Assembly: GCA_964441755.1 (NCBI GenBank) | Contig: CAYTVG010000012.1 | Coordinates: 66,496-130,495 of the forward strand | Origin: JAUMBM01 sp964441755 | GTDB taxonomy: Bacteria > Bacteroidota > Bacteroidia > Chitinophagales > Saprospiraceae | Direction of reading: 5' to 3' | Length of the DNA stretch: 64,000 nt | Shown: positions 17,134-25,186 of the stretch, piece after piece | Numbering within the stretch: position 1 is the stretch's first letter | Layout of the letters: every line of letters starts with the position of its first letter | The notes under the pieces: model-generated | What the model saw: only the letters and a program-made list of their open reading frames with translations | What the model was told of the DNA's origin: nothing | Database searches by the model: none | Translations under genes and position numbers: made by a program

Positions 17134-17639
17134 TGCTTACGAATCAACCCAAAGAGCAGCCGGAACAACCTTCGGCCGCTGAAGCCTGGCAAGGTACAGG
17201 CGGAAAAAACGGTCTGCTGGCCGGCGTGTATACGGTCGCAGCTTTCTCAGTCGTCTATGCCTTGAATCCGGCATGGATGCTGCACAGAGCCTGGTTTCTC
17301 GGGTCCTTTGTAATTTATATCGCCTTGATGTTCAGAGCAGCACTCAGCAGCGGCGGGGAGGTGTTCAGGGATGTAGTGCGTTCACCTTTTATTGTGTTCA
17401 TTGTAGCCAATCTGATATTTCACCTGTTTTATTATATACTGTTTACTTTTATAGACCCCGGCTTGTACGATCTTCAGTTGAAGTTGCTGACGGAAGCCGG
17501 GCAGCTGCCCAACAAAGCTGATCGGGAATCTTTGATAATGACGCCGGCAAAGTCCTTGTTTACCTATATCAACAGTCTGATTGGTGGCTTCGCATTGTCG
17601 TCTGTCATCGCTTTTATTGTCCTCAAAACTCGTCGCTAA
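17133..17639 (+). CDS. DUF4199 membrane protein
   Basis: The ATG overlaps the stop of the dihydroorotase-like gene (TAATG). The 168-residue product has four hydrophobic segments (about 29-48, 55-70, 86-110 and 146-164). Its arrangement, and its position between a dihydroorotase-like gene and a GT2 glycosyltransferase, match DUF4199 proteins of Bacteroidota. Function unknown. The adjacent downstream gene starts immediately after the stop, so the three genes form one operon. Confidence 0.75.
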   Translation: MLTNQPKEQPEQPSAAEAWQGTGGKNGLLAGVYTVAAFSVVYALNPAWMLHRAWFLGSFVIYIALMFRAALSSGGEVFRDVVRSPFIVFIVANLIFHLFYYILFTFIDPGLYDLQLKLLTEAGQLPNKADRESLIMTPAKSLFTYINSLIGGFALSSVIAFIVLKTRR

Positions 17640-18605
17640 GTGGATCTTTCAATCATCGTACCTCTTTACAATGAAGACGAATCGCTGCCGGAACTGGTGA
17701 GCTGGATCGCACGGGTGGTTGATCCTATGCGGATCAGCTACGAAATTTTGTTGGTGGACGATGGTAGCTCAGACCAGTCCTGGCAAGTGGTACGCAGGCT
17801 GTCGCAAGATTATACGACGGTCAGAGGAATTAAATTCCGCCGCAATTACGGTAAGTCCCCTGCTTTACATACGGGCTTTGAAGCTTGTCAGGGAAGAGTA
17901 GTCATCACCATGGATGCTGACTTACAGGATAGTCCCGACGAGATTCCCTCTCTGTACGAAATGATCGATGCTCAGGGCTTTGACTTGGTATCGGGTTGGA
18001 AAAAGCATCGACAGGATCCCTTGGGCAAAACACTGCCTTCAAAGTTCTTCAATGCCGTTACGCGGTATGTCAGTGGTATTCATCTCCACGATTTCAATTG
18101 TGGTCTGAAAGCTTACAGAAAAGAGGTCGTAAAAAGCATTGAAGTGTACGGGGATATGCATCGACATATTCCTTTACTGGCCAAGTGGGCGGGTTTCAAT
18201 AAAATTACCGAAAAAATAGTCGTACACAGACCGAGAAAATACGGTCAAAGTAAATTTGGGGTTTCCCGTCTGGTCACCGGTTTTCTGGATCTCTTAACGT
18301 TGCTGTTTATTGGTAAATTTGGTAAGCGTCCTATGCATTTTTTTGGGGGTATGGGTACGGTCATTTTTCTGCTCGGGCTGGGCTCCGCCCTGTACATCGG
18401 CCTCACCAAATTGTATCGCTTGTCACAGGGAGAGCCAACCATACTGGTAGCGGATAATCCCTACTTTTTCATAGCGCTAACCTGCATGATTATCGGCACG
18501 CTTTTATTTGTGACAGGCTTTCTCGCAGAGCTGTTAATACGCAATGGGGCTGACCGCAATGTCTACCAGATTGATGAAAAAATAGGCTGGCCCTGGCCTT
18601 CCTGA
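17640..18605 (+). CDS. GT2-family glycosyltransferase (DPM1/GtrB-like)
   Basis: The start is GTG directly after the previous TAA. The 321-residue product has a GT-A domain with IIVPLYNEDESLPELV, LLVDDGSSD, the DxD-type motif TMDADLQDSPDEI, VSGWKKHRQDP and FNCGLKAYRKEV, then HRPRKYGQSKFG. Two C-terminal transmembrane helices (about 232-256 and 276-302) follow. This layout is typical of enzymes that transfer a sugar from a nucleotide donor to polyprenyl phosphate at the inner membrane. Third gene of the operon with the dihydroorotase-like and DUF4199 genes. Confidence 0.9.
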   Translation: MDLSIIVPLYNEDESLPELVSWIARVVDPMRISYEILLVDDGSSDQSWQVVRRLSQDYTTVRGIKFRRNYGKSPALHTGFEACQGRVVITMDADLQDSPDEIPSLYEMIDAQGFDLVSGWKKHRQDPLGKTLPSKFFNAVTRYVSGIHLHDFNCGLKAYRKEVVKSIEVYGDMHRHIPLLAKWAGFNKITEKIVVHRPRKYGQSKFGVSRLVTGFLDLLTLLFIGKFGKRPMHFFGGMGTVIFLLGLGSALYIGLTKLYRLSQGEPTILVADNPYFFIALTCMIIGTLLFVTGFLAELLIRNGADRNVYQIDEKIGWPWPS

Positions 18606-18661
18606 GGCAGGGATGTCTCTGAGCGGGAAAAATTTTCCAGACAGCGTCCGGGCTGCGGCGC

Positions 18662-19744
18662 CTAGGCCTCTGCCCGTTTGTCATTCATGATCTTATCCTG
18701 TCGTTCAATAGACTCCTGGTGTATGGCACGCAGAACGGTCGTGATAAACTCCTCGCTAAGCCCGCGGATGTGTCCCTTGGCAATTGCCTTTTCCAGAATC
18801 TCACTCCAGCGCGATGTCTGCAGAATAGCAATATTGTTACGCTTTTTATAGGCACCAATTTTTTCGGCCATATCCATACGCCGCCCAAGCAATTTGAGTA
18901 CCTCGTCATCGATATGGTCAATTTCCTTGCGCAGGTAGTCGATATGCTCTAAGTATTCGATATTATCTGTGGTTGCCTGCCGACGAATCAACCCGTTCAT
19001 CAATAATTGATACTGCTGCGGTGTAATTTGTTGAGCAGCATCACTCCAGGCATTGTCAGGATCGGGATGAACCTCTGTCATGAGGCCGTCGTAGTTGAGG
19101 TCATAGGCCTCCTGCGCGACCTCGGCCAGCAGATCGCGGCGTCCGCAGATATGGCTGTTGTCACAGATGAGCTGCAGATCCGGATACCGGCGCTTAAGTT
19201 CAATAGCCAGCTGCCAGCGCGGCAGGTTGCGGTATTTTTCCTCCCCGTGAGCGGAGAATCCCCTGTGTATGACGCCAATGCGGCGAATGCCGGCATTGTA
19301 GATGCGCTCAATAGCACCTATCCACAGGCTGAGATCAGGATTGATGGGGTTTTTGATGAGCACAGGAATATCCATACCATCGAGTGCATCAGCAACTTCC
19401 TGTACAGAGAATGGGTTGACGGTGGTGCGGGCACCTATCCACAGCACATCAATATTGTGTTTGAGTGCTTCATATACGTGTTCGGCCTTGGCTACTTCAG
19501 TTGACACCTTGAGCCCTGTCGCTTCTCTGACGCTTTTCAGCCAGCCGAGACCGGGTTTGCCTACACCTTCAAAGGAGCCGGGGCGCGTGCGGGGTTTCCA
19601 GATACCCGCGCGGAAAAGATCGATGCCCTGGTCTTTCAGACCATGGGCGGTGGCAAGCATTTGTACCTCAGTTTCTGCACTGCAGGGGCCGGCAATCAGG
19701 ATGGGCTGGCCGGGCGCTTTTTCGATGGCAGGTTTAAACGTCAT
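18662..19744 (-). CDS. Bifunctional DAHP synthase / chorismate mutase
   Basis: DAHP synthase condenses phosphoenolpyruvate and erythrose 4-phosphate, the first shikimate step; chorismate mutase makes prephenate. From MTFKPAIEK the product has 360 residues. Residues about 1-255 form a TIM barrel of the AroA-beta/KdsA-like type (ILIAGPCSAETEVQM, GIWKPRTRPGSFEGVG, TEVAKAEHVYEAL, WIGARTTVNPFSVQEV, LIKNPINPDLSLWIG, HRGFSAHGEEKYRN, DNSHICGRRDLL, EVHPDPDNAWSDAAQQI). The last 90 or so residues are an AroQ-type helical chorismate mutase (LRKEIDHIDDEVLKLLGRRMDMAEKIGAYKK). An ATG at 19765 would add seven residues and is equally possible; the longer frame upstream overlaps tyrA and is rejected. Last gene of the aromatic operon. 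Confidence 0.93.
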   Translation of the reverse strand: MTFKPAIEKAPGQPILIAGPCSAETEVQMLATAHGLKDQGIDLFRAGIWKPRTRPGSFEGVGKPGLGWLKSVREATGLKVSTEVAKAEHVYEALKHNIDVLWIGARTTVNPFSVQEVADALDGMDIPVLIKNPINPDLSLWIGAIERIYNAGIRRIGVIHRGFSAHGEEKYRNLPRWQLAIELKRRYPDLQLICDNSHICGRRDLLAEVAQEAYDLNYDGLMTEVHPDPDNAWSDAAQQITPQQYQLLMNGLIRRQATTDNIEYLEHIDYLRKEIDHIDDEVLKLLGRRMDMAEKIGAYKKRNNIAILQTSRWSEILEKAIAKGHIRGLSEEFITTVLRAIHQESIERQDKIMNDKRAEA

Positions 19745-19802
19745 AAGTATACTTGGTTGCACCATGCCATTTGCCGGGGGCAAATGCATGGAGGGGTGAA
19801 CA

Positions 19803-20645
19803 TTAAGACAATATTTTTCGGATTTTGTTGGCCTCCTCAATGAGCGCTCGAAATGTTTCAAAGTCGCGCTTGATGAGTAAGGTGCGAAAACGAGAGAGCT
19901 GGCTGATGTGCTCGTCAAGCACGTCGAGTATGTGGTCGCGGTTGTCCCGAAAAATGGGGATCCACATGTTGGAAGCACTTTTGGCAAGCCTCACTGTCGA
20001 ATCAAAGCCGCCACTTGCAAGCTGGAAGATGCGATTTTCATCTTTTTCCTTCTCCAATACCGTAAGGGCCAGCGCAAAAGAGCTGATATGGGATATGTGG
20101 GATACATAGGCGGCATGCAAATCGTGGTCGGCGGCTTCCATCTCTATGATGCGCATAGGGATGGAAGCGTACATGGCACGGACAGTAGCTACTGCATCGG
20201 CATCGCTTTGGTCCAGATCGCAGAGGACGCTGCATTTGTGGCTAAAAAGGTTGGGCAGAGCCGCCTCAGGGCCCGAATATTCGGTGCCGGCCATAGGGTG
20301 TGTAGCCACGTATCGGCCTCTGCGCGGATGGTCGTGCACAATGTCAACCAGGCTTTTTTTGGTCGAACCAACATCTATCACAACCTGCTGTTGGTCAATG
20401 AGGTCGAGGACAGTAGGTAGCAATCGCTGCAGTACATCTACCGGTGTGGCCAGTATTATCAGGTGGCTTTGTTGTACGGCTTCTGCCAGCGAAGCATCTT
20501 CGTCAATGAGTCGGCGGCGTATCGCCTTGTCTGCATGACTCGTAAGGCTGTCTACGCCAATGATACGGCTGGCAAAGCCATTTTCTTTGAGCGCAATGGC
20601 CAGCGAACCTCCGATAAGTCCTATGCCGATAATGCTAATAATCAT
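19803..20645 (-). CDS. tyrA: Prephenate dehydrogenase
   Basis: TyrA oxidatively decarboxylates prephenate to 4-hydroxyphenylpyruvate, the tyrosine branch. The 280-residue product has the dinucleotide loop IGIGLIGGSLAIALK at the N-terminus, ILATPVDVL, DVGSTKKSLVD, the active-site segment ATHPMAGTEYSGPEAA, and the helical C-terminal dimer domain (YVSHISHISSFALAL, ASGGFDSTVRLAKS, MWIPIFRDNRDHI). No ACT domain is attached. Its ATG overlaps the stop of the upstream aminotransferase by four bases, showing translational coupling in the operon. Confidence 0.95.
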   Translation of the reverse strand: MIISIIGIGLIGGSLAIALKENGFASRIIGVDSLTSHADKAIRRRLIDEDASLAEAVQQSHLIILATPVDVLQRLLPTVLDLIDQQQVVIDVGSTKKSLVDIVHDHPRRGRYVATHPMAGTEYSGPEAALPNLFSHKCSVLCDLDQSDADAVATVRAMYASIPMRIIEMEAADHDLHAAYVSHISHISSFALALTVLEKEKDENRIFQLASGGFDSTVRLAKSASNMWIPIFRDNRDHILDVLDEHISQLSRFRTLLIKRDFETFRALIEEANKIRKILS

Positions 20646-21886
20646 GATGTCGTGCTTATGGATGCTTGTCTGTCTTCCAGTCTGCTCAGCGCTGACAAAA
20701 ACTGCTGTTCATTGGCGCACAGAGAGACGCGCAGGTACTGATTGCCGGCACTGCCAAAAATGCCACCCGGCGTCAGAAAAAGATCGTACTCGTACAGTAG
20801 TTTGTCTGACAGGGCATAAGCATCAGGATAATTGGGGGGTATCTGTGCCCACACAAACAGACCTGCCTGCTGGGCATCGTATCGGCAATCGAGTCGCTCC
20901 AACAGCCTTGTAGCCAGCTGCCGCCGGCTGCGATAAACGGCATTGAGCTCATCGTACCAGTGGTCGCCTAGCTGCAATGCTTCGACAGCTGCCAATTGTA
21001 TGGGTTTGAACATGCCTGAGTCCATGTTGCTTTTGAAGCGCAGCACCGCCTGCAGGTACTCTTCATTGCCCGCCAGCATGCCTATCCGCCAGCCAGCCAT
21101 ATTGAAAGCCTTACTCATTGAGTTGAGTTCAAGCCCCACTTCCCATGCCCCAGCCAGGCTGAGCAGGCTGACAGGCTGATCGTTGAGAATAAATACATAG
21201 GGATTATCATTGACGAGCAGTATTTTGTGCCTGCGGGCAAAATCTACCAATTGTGCCAGCTGTGTCTTGTCAATACGGGCACCCGTAGGCATGTGCGGGT
21301 AGTTGATCCACATCATTTTTACCCTCGACAGATCCATCGCTTCCAGGGTTGCCAGATCAGGAAACCAGCGATTGGCAGCCGATAGCTCATAGTCAACCAC
21401 CTGTGCGCCTGCCAGCAGGGCAGCAGCGCGATAGGTGGGGTAGCCGGGATTGGGTACCAGCACCACATCACCCGGATCGAGGAAAGCCATGCTGATGTGC
21501 ATAATGCCTTCTTTTGATCCCAGCAGAGGGAGAACCTCCCGCTCCGGATTCAGGCTCACCCCCAGCCGCTGCTGATACCAGCCGGCCATGGCCTGCCGCA
21601 GCTCGGGAATTCCAATATAGGATTGATAGCTGTGATTGGTGGCCGAAGCGCTGTGTCTGCTGAGTGATTCTGTGGCCGCCGCTGCCGGCGGCAGGTCGGG
21701 ACTTCCTATGCCAAGGTTGATGACAGGCCTGCCGGCTGCCAGTAAGGATGCTATCTCTTTCAGCTTAGCTGAAAAATAGTACTCTTCTACCGCTGCCAGT
21801 CGCCTGGCAGCGACTATCGGTGCTGTGTTGATTTGTCCCATAGGCATTGCTTGCTGGTTGATTTTCGTATTCGTTTCGTGTGTCAC
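20642..21886 (-). CDS. Class I PLP aminotransferase (aromatic/aspartate type)
   Basis: The 414-residue product is a fold-type I aminotransferase. Landmarks are INLGIGSPDLPP, YIGIPELRQAMAGWY, LGSKEGIMHISMAFLDPGD, PNPGYPTYRAAALLAGA, WINYPHMPTGA, VNDNPYVFIL with the pyridine-ring Asp, NSMSKAFNMAGWRIGM with the Schiff-base Lys, and LRVSLCANEQQ with the carboxylate-binding Arg. Context between pheA and tyrA suggests it makes phenylalanine and tyrosine from phenylpyruvate and 4-hydroxyphenylpyruvate, but its family also includes LL-DAP and alanine aminotransferases. Overlaps tyrA by four bases; 15 bases after pheA. Confidence 0.9.
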   Translation of the reverse strand: MTHETNTKINQQAMPMGQINTAPIVAARRLAAVEEYYFSAKLKEIASLLAAGRPVINLGIGSPDLPPAAAATESLSRHSASATNHSYQSYIGIPELRQAMAGWYQQRLGVSLNPEREVLPLLGSKEGIMHISMAFLDPGDVVLVPNPGYPTYRAAALLAGAQVVDYELSAANRWFPDLATLEAMDLSRVKMMWINYPHMPTGARIDKTQLAQLVDFARRHKILLVNDNPYVFILNDQPVSLLSLAGAWEVGLELNSMSKAFNMAGWRIGMLAGNEEYLQAVLRFKSNMDSGMFKPIQLAAVEALQLGDHWYDELNAVYRSRRQLATRLLERLDCRYDAQQAGLFVWAQIPPNYPDAYALSDKLLYEYDLFLTPGGIFGSAGNQYLRVSLCANEQQFLSALSRLEDRQASISTTS

Positions 21887-21901
21887 AGATAGCCCGATAT
21901 C

Positions 21902-22795
21902 CTATTCGCGCTGTCCCTGGGGGTAAATACCTATAATTTTGAGCTCGCGCGTGATGGGCCGTATAGCCTCAATCGCCTGCGCGTAGCTCACCTTACCATC
22001 AGCGATAAAATCGATGAAAAAAGAGTATTCCCATGGCCTGCCGATGATAGGGCTCGACTGTATTTTGGTCAGGTTGAGATTGTAGGCGGCCAGTACGGCC
22101 AGCACTTTGTACAGACTGCCTACCTGGTGGTCAACGGAAAAACTAAGACTTACTTTATCAGGGAGTTGTTTAGCAAGCGTCAGACTCTCGGCCTGCTGTC
22201 GCTGAAGTACGAGAAAGCGCGTATAGTTGTGTTTATTGGTCTCAATAGCCGGTGCCAGCACCTCCAGTCCGTACAGGCCGGCCGCCAGCTCGCTGCCGAT
22301 GGCACCGATATCGGTACGGCCCGACTCTGCAACCATGCGCGCACTGAGCGCTGTATCAGCATTTTCAATGAGCTTGATGTGGGGATATTTTTCAAAAAAA
22401 GCAAGACACTGCGCGATGGCCACGGGGTGGGAGTGTACCTCCCTTAGCGCTTGAAGCCGGGCGCCCGGCAGCACGAGCAGGTTCTGGTGTATGCGCAGGT
22501 AGACTTCTCCAACTGCCTGCAGTTGGCTGGCCTGCAGCAGCCGATAGTTACTCAGGATGGTACCTGCCAGCGTATTTTCTACGGCCATCAGGCCGGCATC
22601 GGCCTGCTCGCCGGCCTCTACGAGTGCGATGAGATCTTCAAAAGTATGCGCTGCCACTATATCAAGTGGTTGAGGATGCAGGTACTGCCGTGCAGCAATC
22701 TCATGAAAGGCGCCGGGATAGCCCTGGATGGCGATGCGCAGACAAGGCTGCCTGACGGCAGGCTTTTGCGAAGATTCTGTTTCTGTAGAAGACAT
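21902..22795 (-). CDS. pheA: Prephenate dehydratase
   Basis: This enzyme converts prephenate to phenylpyruvate, the phenylalanine branch. The 297-residue product has a short polar N-terminal extension, the catalytic domain (IAIQGYPGAFHEIAARQY, GLMAVENTLAGTI, VHSHPVAIAQC, DTALSARMVAES, AAIGSELAA-like segment, and the catalytic NYTRFLVL), then an ACT domain from about residue 215 (SFSVDHQVGSLYKVLAVLAAYNLNLTKIQSSP). The ACT motifs GAL and ESRP known for Phe feedback binding read GSL and QSSP here. It has no chorismate mutase domain; that activity sits in the last gene of the operon. First structural gene of the operon, 180 bases downstream of the attenuator. Confidence 0.95.
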   Translation of the reverse strand: MSSTETESSQKPAVRQPCLRIAIQGYPGAFHEIAARQYLHPQPLDIVAAHTFEDLIALVEAGEQADAGLMAVENTLAGTILSNYRLLQASQLQAVGEVYLRIHQNLLVLPGARLQALREVHSHPVAIAQCLAFFEKYPHIKLIENADTALSARMVAESGRTDIGAIGSELAAGLYGLEVLAPAIETNKHNYTRFLVLQRQQAESLTLAKQLPDKVSLSFSVDHQVGSLYKVLAVLAAYNLNLTKIQSSPIIGRPWEYSFFIDFIADGKVSYAQAIEAIRPITRELKIIGIYPQGQRE

Positions 22796-22973
22796 ATAGC
22801 TTGCTGGTTATTGTCGGTTATTCATGCTTTGCGCGTATCTGTGGCTGGATACAGGCAGTTGCTCCTCATGCCGGGTATCAATATGCAGCCATGAGCGCAC
22901 AGTCATGTGGGCAGCTTACGGCCTTAGCGGCAGTCAGTTCAATCTTGTTGGTTTATTTGGCAGGAAAAGGGGC

Positions 22974-23001
22974 AAAAAAAAAGTCCCACGATTGTGGGAC
23001 T
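22974..23001 (-). terminator. Attenuator hairpin upstream of pheA
   Basis: On the minus strand AGTCCCAC (22994-23001), loop AATC, GTGGGACT (22982-22989) and a run of nine Ts (22974-22982, the first shared with the stem). This is a textbook intrinsic terminator, but it lies before the operon, not after a gene, and 50 bases downstream of an aromatic-rich leader peptide. It is read as the terminator arm of a transcription attenuator. Confidence 0.88.
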
Positions 23002-23048
23002 ACTTTTTGTGAGAATCTTCAGCTGTTTGCACTTAGATAAGCAGTCCC
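22996..23048 (-). promoter_or_regulatory. Antiterminator pairing of the aromatic attenuator
   Basis: On the minus strand GGGACTGCTT (23039-23048), beginning three bases after the leader stop codon, can pair over ten positions (one G-U) with AAGTAGTCCC (22996-23005), which contains the 5' arm of the terminator. The two structures exclude each other. A ribosome at the stop codon would cover the first segment and allow termination; one stalled in the aromatic codons would leave it free and allow read-through. CAGTCT in the leader (23103-23108) can also pair with GGACTG, giving a 1:2 protector stem. Confidence 0.82.
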
Positions 23049-23051
23049 TGT

Positions 23052-23114
23052 TTACAACTGATAGCTGTAAAAGTAAAAGCTAAACCAAAAATTGCTGATT
23101 GCAGACTGAAGCAT
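23052..23114 (-). CDS. Aromatic-rich leader peptide of the Phe/Tyr operon
   Basis: A 20-codon open frame with ATG start and TAA stop. Codons 9-18 encode Phe, Trp, Phe, Ser, Phe, Tyr, Phe, Tyr, Ser, Tyr: eight aromatic residues in ten, including four Phe, three Tyr and one Trp. Such density just after a promoter and just before an attenuator hairpin is the signature of ribosome-mediated transcription attenuation, as in pheL and trpL of Enterobacteria. Low charged tRNA-Phe or tRNA-Tyr would stall the ribosome and favour the antiterminator. The peptide itself probably has no function beyond sensing. The mixed Phe/Tyr/Trp content fits an operon that supplies both Phe and Tyr plus DAHP. Confidence 0.88.
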   Translation of the reverse strand: MLQSAISNFWFSFYFYSYQL

Positions 23115-23138
23115 TGCTCAACGATTTATTTGATAAAG

Positions 23139-23170
23139 CAAACCTAGTTTATTTCCAAGGTCTTGCCAAA
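23139..23170 (-). promoter_or_regulatory. Promoter of the aromatic operon leader
   Basis: On the minus strand TTTG (23167-23170; TTG 23167-23169), 20 bases, then TAGGTTTG (23139-23146), an exact TAnnTTTG -7 box at good spacing. Transcription would start near 23132, about 18 bases before the leader ATG. Confidence 0.7.
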
Positions 23171-23253
23171 TCTTTTAAACTATAATTTCGGCTCTGTAAC
23201 CTCGAATTAATTTTCTTCAGGTTTTAAAGATTTGATTATCAAAATAATAAATA

Positions 23254-23304
23254 AAGAATAGCCGCAAAAAACGAATGTTCATTCGCCTCTTTGCGGCTAT
23301 TCTT
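23254..23304 (-). terminator. Terminator of the sugar-dehydrogenase-like gene
   Basis: AGAATAGCCGCAAA (23255-23268) pairs with TTTGCGGCTATTCT (23290-23303), with an inner CGAATG/CATTCG pairing. On the minus strand the stem is followed by TTATTTATT. It isolates the upstream gene from the aromatic operon promoter. Confidence 0.8.
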
Positions 23305-23319
23305 CAGAAGGGCTGTCGC

Positions 23320-25161
23320 TTACAATTTAACCACCTGAGCGCTGAGACTAAGCTGGTTGCGGCTAAGCCGCAGCACATATACACCAGCGGGCAGATCCTC
23401 CAATGGCAGTGTGTGGCGTTCTTGCTGGCCGGCTTCGAGCCGGCCATTTTTGAGCATCTCTCCCTGCACGTTTAGCAGTGTCCACTGGTAGGTGGCAGGG
23501 GTATCTGTGCCGATATGCAGGGTCAATGCTTCCTTAAAAGGATTGGGGGACAGCTGAAACTCGCGCAGCCTCATGGCCTCCAATATGTTGGAAATGACAA
23601 GCTCGTAGTTGGGGGAATTGAGTGTGCAGCCTGCCGTGGTGACCGCGCGTACAAAATAGCTGCCGCTGGCAGTCGCCAGCCAGTTGGCAGCCGTTGCGCC
23701 CTGTATGGGCTGGTCGTTGAGATACCATTGGTAGGAGGCAAAAGTATCGGGAATGCTGAGCAGGTTGCCTTCAGCCGCTATGGCAGGTGGCGGAGCCACC
23801 TGACTGGGAGGCACTACAAAGCTTCTTTCCAGGCGGCAACCCAGCGCGTCGGTGACGGTGAGGCTGTAGCTGCCCGGGCCCAGGTAGATGTTGAGGCTGT
23901 CGGCAGTAGTGTTGTTAGACCATGCAAACTGAAAGGGGGGCTGACCACCCAGCATATTGAGGTCGATGATGCCGTCGAGGGAGCCCGGGCAGGTTTCCGG
24001 GCTCACCTGAGCGGAGATATCCAGCTGAGCACAGCGATCGGTAAGCTGCCATATCTGCCCGCTGCCAAGGCTGGCGAGATAGAGTTCACCACTTTGGCCC
24101 TCGCCAAAAGTGCTGTATTGATTGGTGCTTCCCTGCAGCAGGAGCTCGTTGATCCAGCCTCCCTGGCCATTGGGCCGGAGCGACCAGATTTTCCCGCTGC
24201 AGTAGTCGGTATAGATATAACGACCCCACAGGCCGGGATAATCTTGTCCGCGATAAACAAAACCGCCGGTGACAGAGCAGCCCTCGGCCGGATTGGGGTA
24301 AGTGCGTATAGGAGCAATATAGCCGGAAGCGCCGGCACATCCGTTGGTATTGTAAGTGGCACTACCCTCATAGCATCGCCAGCCATAGTTTTCACCGCCC
24401 GCCAATGAAGCGGGACGGAAATGAACTTCCTCCCATGCATTCTGCCCTACATCGGCAATCCAGAGATCCTGTGTCTCACGGTCGAAGCTAAAACGCCACG
24501 GGTTGCGCAGGCCGATGGCCCAAATTTCGGGTCGGGTGCCGGCTATGTTTACAAAAGGATTGGAGGGCGGCACACTGTAAGGACTGCCGCTATTAACATC
24601 AATGCGCAACATTTTGCCCAGTAGTGACTGCCTGTTTTGGGAGTAATTCTGTGGGTCGCCGCCCGAACCTCCATCGCCCATACCAATATAGAGATAGCCA
24701 TCGGCACCAAAATTGAGGTCACCCCCGTTGTGGTTGCTGAAAGGCTGGGTGATGGTCATGATGATCAACTCGCTGTCGACCAACGCCTGATTGGGATTGG
24801 CCGGATTGACACTGTAGCGGGCAATGACCGTATGGCCTGAATTGTTGGTATAGTTGACAAAAAAGTAGCCATTGTTACTGTAGTCCGGATGAAAAGCAAG
24901 CCCCAGAAGTCCTCGCTCATTGGCACCCGAATTGACGCGGGCGTCAATGTCCAAAAAAGGTGTAGGCAGAACCTGTCCCGCCGAATTGATGATTTTGATA
25001 AACCCTCGTTGCTCGACGATAAACAGGCGGTCGTCGCCGGCCTGTGCAATATCGACAGGACGGGTAAAGCCGCCCGTGACAAGTTTGAGGTTAAGAGAAA
25101 TTTGGGCAGTAAGGGTATGCAATAAGCAGACCGCCACCATCATACTGAGCCATTGCTTCAT
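23320..25161 (-). CDS. Secreted PQQ-dependent sugar dehydrogenase-like protein with SprB repeat and T9SS domain
   Basis: The 613-residue product has a signal peptide (1-19). Residues about 25-375 form a soluble glucose/sorbosone dehydrogenase-type beta-propeller: GFTRPVDIAQAGDDRLFIVEQRG, ERGLLGLAFHPDYSNNGYFFVNYT, NHNGGDLNFGADGYLYIGMGDGGSGGDPQN, IGLRNPWRFSFDRET, GENYGWRCYEG and GGFVYRG. About 385-455 is a SprB-type repeat (CPGSLDGIIDLNMLGGQPPFQFAWSN... YSLTVTDALGC). An Ig-like segment with TYQWYLN-style sequence follows, and the C-terminus (LSPNPFKEALTLHI... AGVYVLRLSRNQLSLSAQVVKL) is a T9SS type A domain. It probably oxidises or binds sugars at the cell surface; PQQ use is by homology only. 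Confidence 0.92.
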   Translation of the reverse strand: MKQWLSMMVAVCLLHTLTAQISLNLKLVTGGFTRPVDIAQAGDDRLFIVEQRGFIKIINSAGQVLPTPFLDIDARVNSGANERGLLGLAFHPDYSNNGYFFVNYTNNSGHTVIARYSVNPANPNQALVDSELIIMTITQPFSNHNGGDLNFGADGYLYIGMGDGGSGGDPQNYSQNRQSLLGKMLRIDVNSGSPYSVPPSNPFVNIAGTRPEIWAIGLRNPWRFSFDRETQDLWIADVGQNAWEEVHFRPASLAGGENYGWRCYEGSATYNTNGCAGASGYIAPIRTYPNPAEGCSVTGGFVYRGQDYPGLWGRYIYTDYCSGKIWSLRPNGQGGWINELLLQGSTNQYSTFGEGQSGELYLASLGSGQIWQLTDRCAQLDISAQVSPETCPGSLDGIIDLNMLGGQPPFQFAWSNNTTADSLNIYLGPGSYSLTVTDALGCRLERSFVVPPSQVAPPPAIAAEGNLLSIPDTFASYQWYLNDQPIQGATAANWLATASGSYFVRAVTTAGCTLNSPNYELVISNILEAMRLREFQLSPNPFKEALTLHIGTDTPATYQWTLLNVQGEMLKNGRLEAGQQERHTLPLEDLPAGVYVLRLSRNQLSLSAQVVKL

Positions 25162-25178
25162 GGAAAGATTTTTTCTTT

Positions 25179-25186
25179 CAAAAATA
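25179..25186 (-). promoter_or_regulatory. -7 box for the sugar-dehydrogenase-like gene
   Basis: TATTTTTG on the minus strand fits TAnnTTTG, 17 bases before the ATG. No clear -33 element. Confidence 0.35.

Noticed and set aside
19745..19987. N-terminal extension of the DAHP synthase-chorismate mutase frame
   Set aside because: It overlaps the end of tyrA, is low-complexity Ser/Thr-rich and unlike family N-termini; starts at 19744 or 19765 are preferred.
22796..23138. T-box or metabolite riboswitch upstream of pheA
   Set aside because: No T-box sequence, specifier-loop architecture or known aptamer core was seen; the leader peptide and competing hairpins explain the region better.
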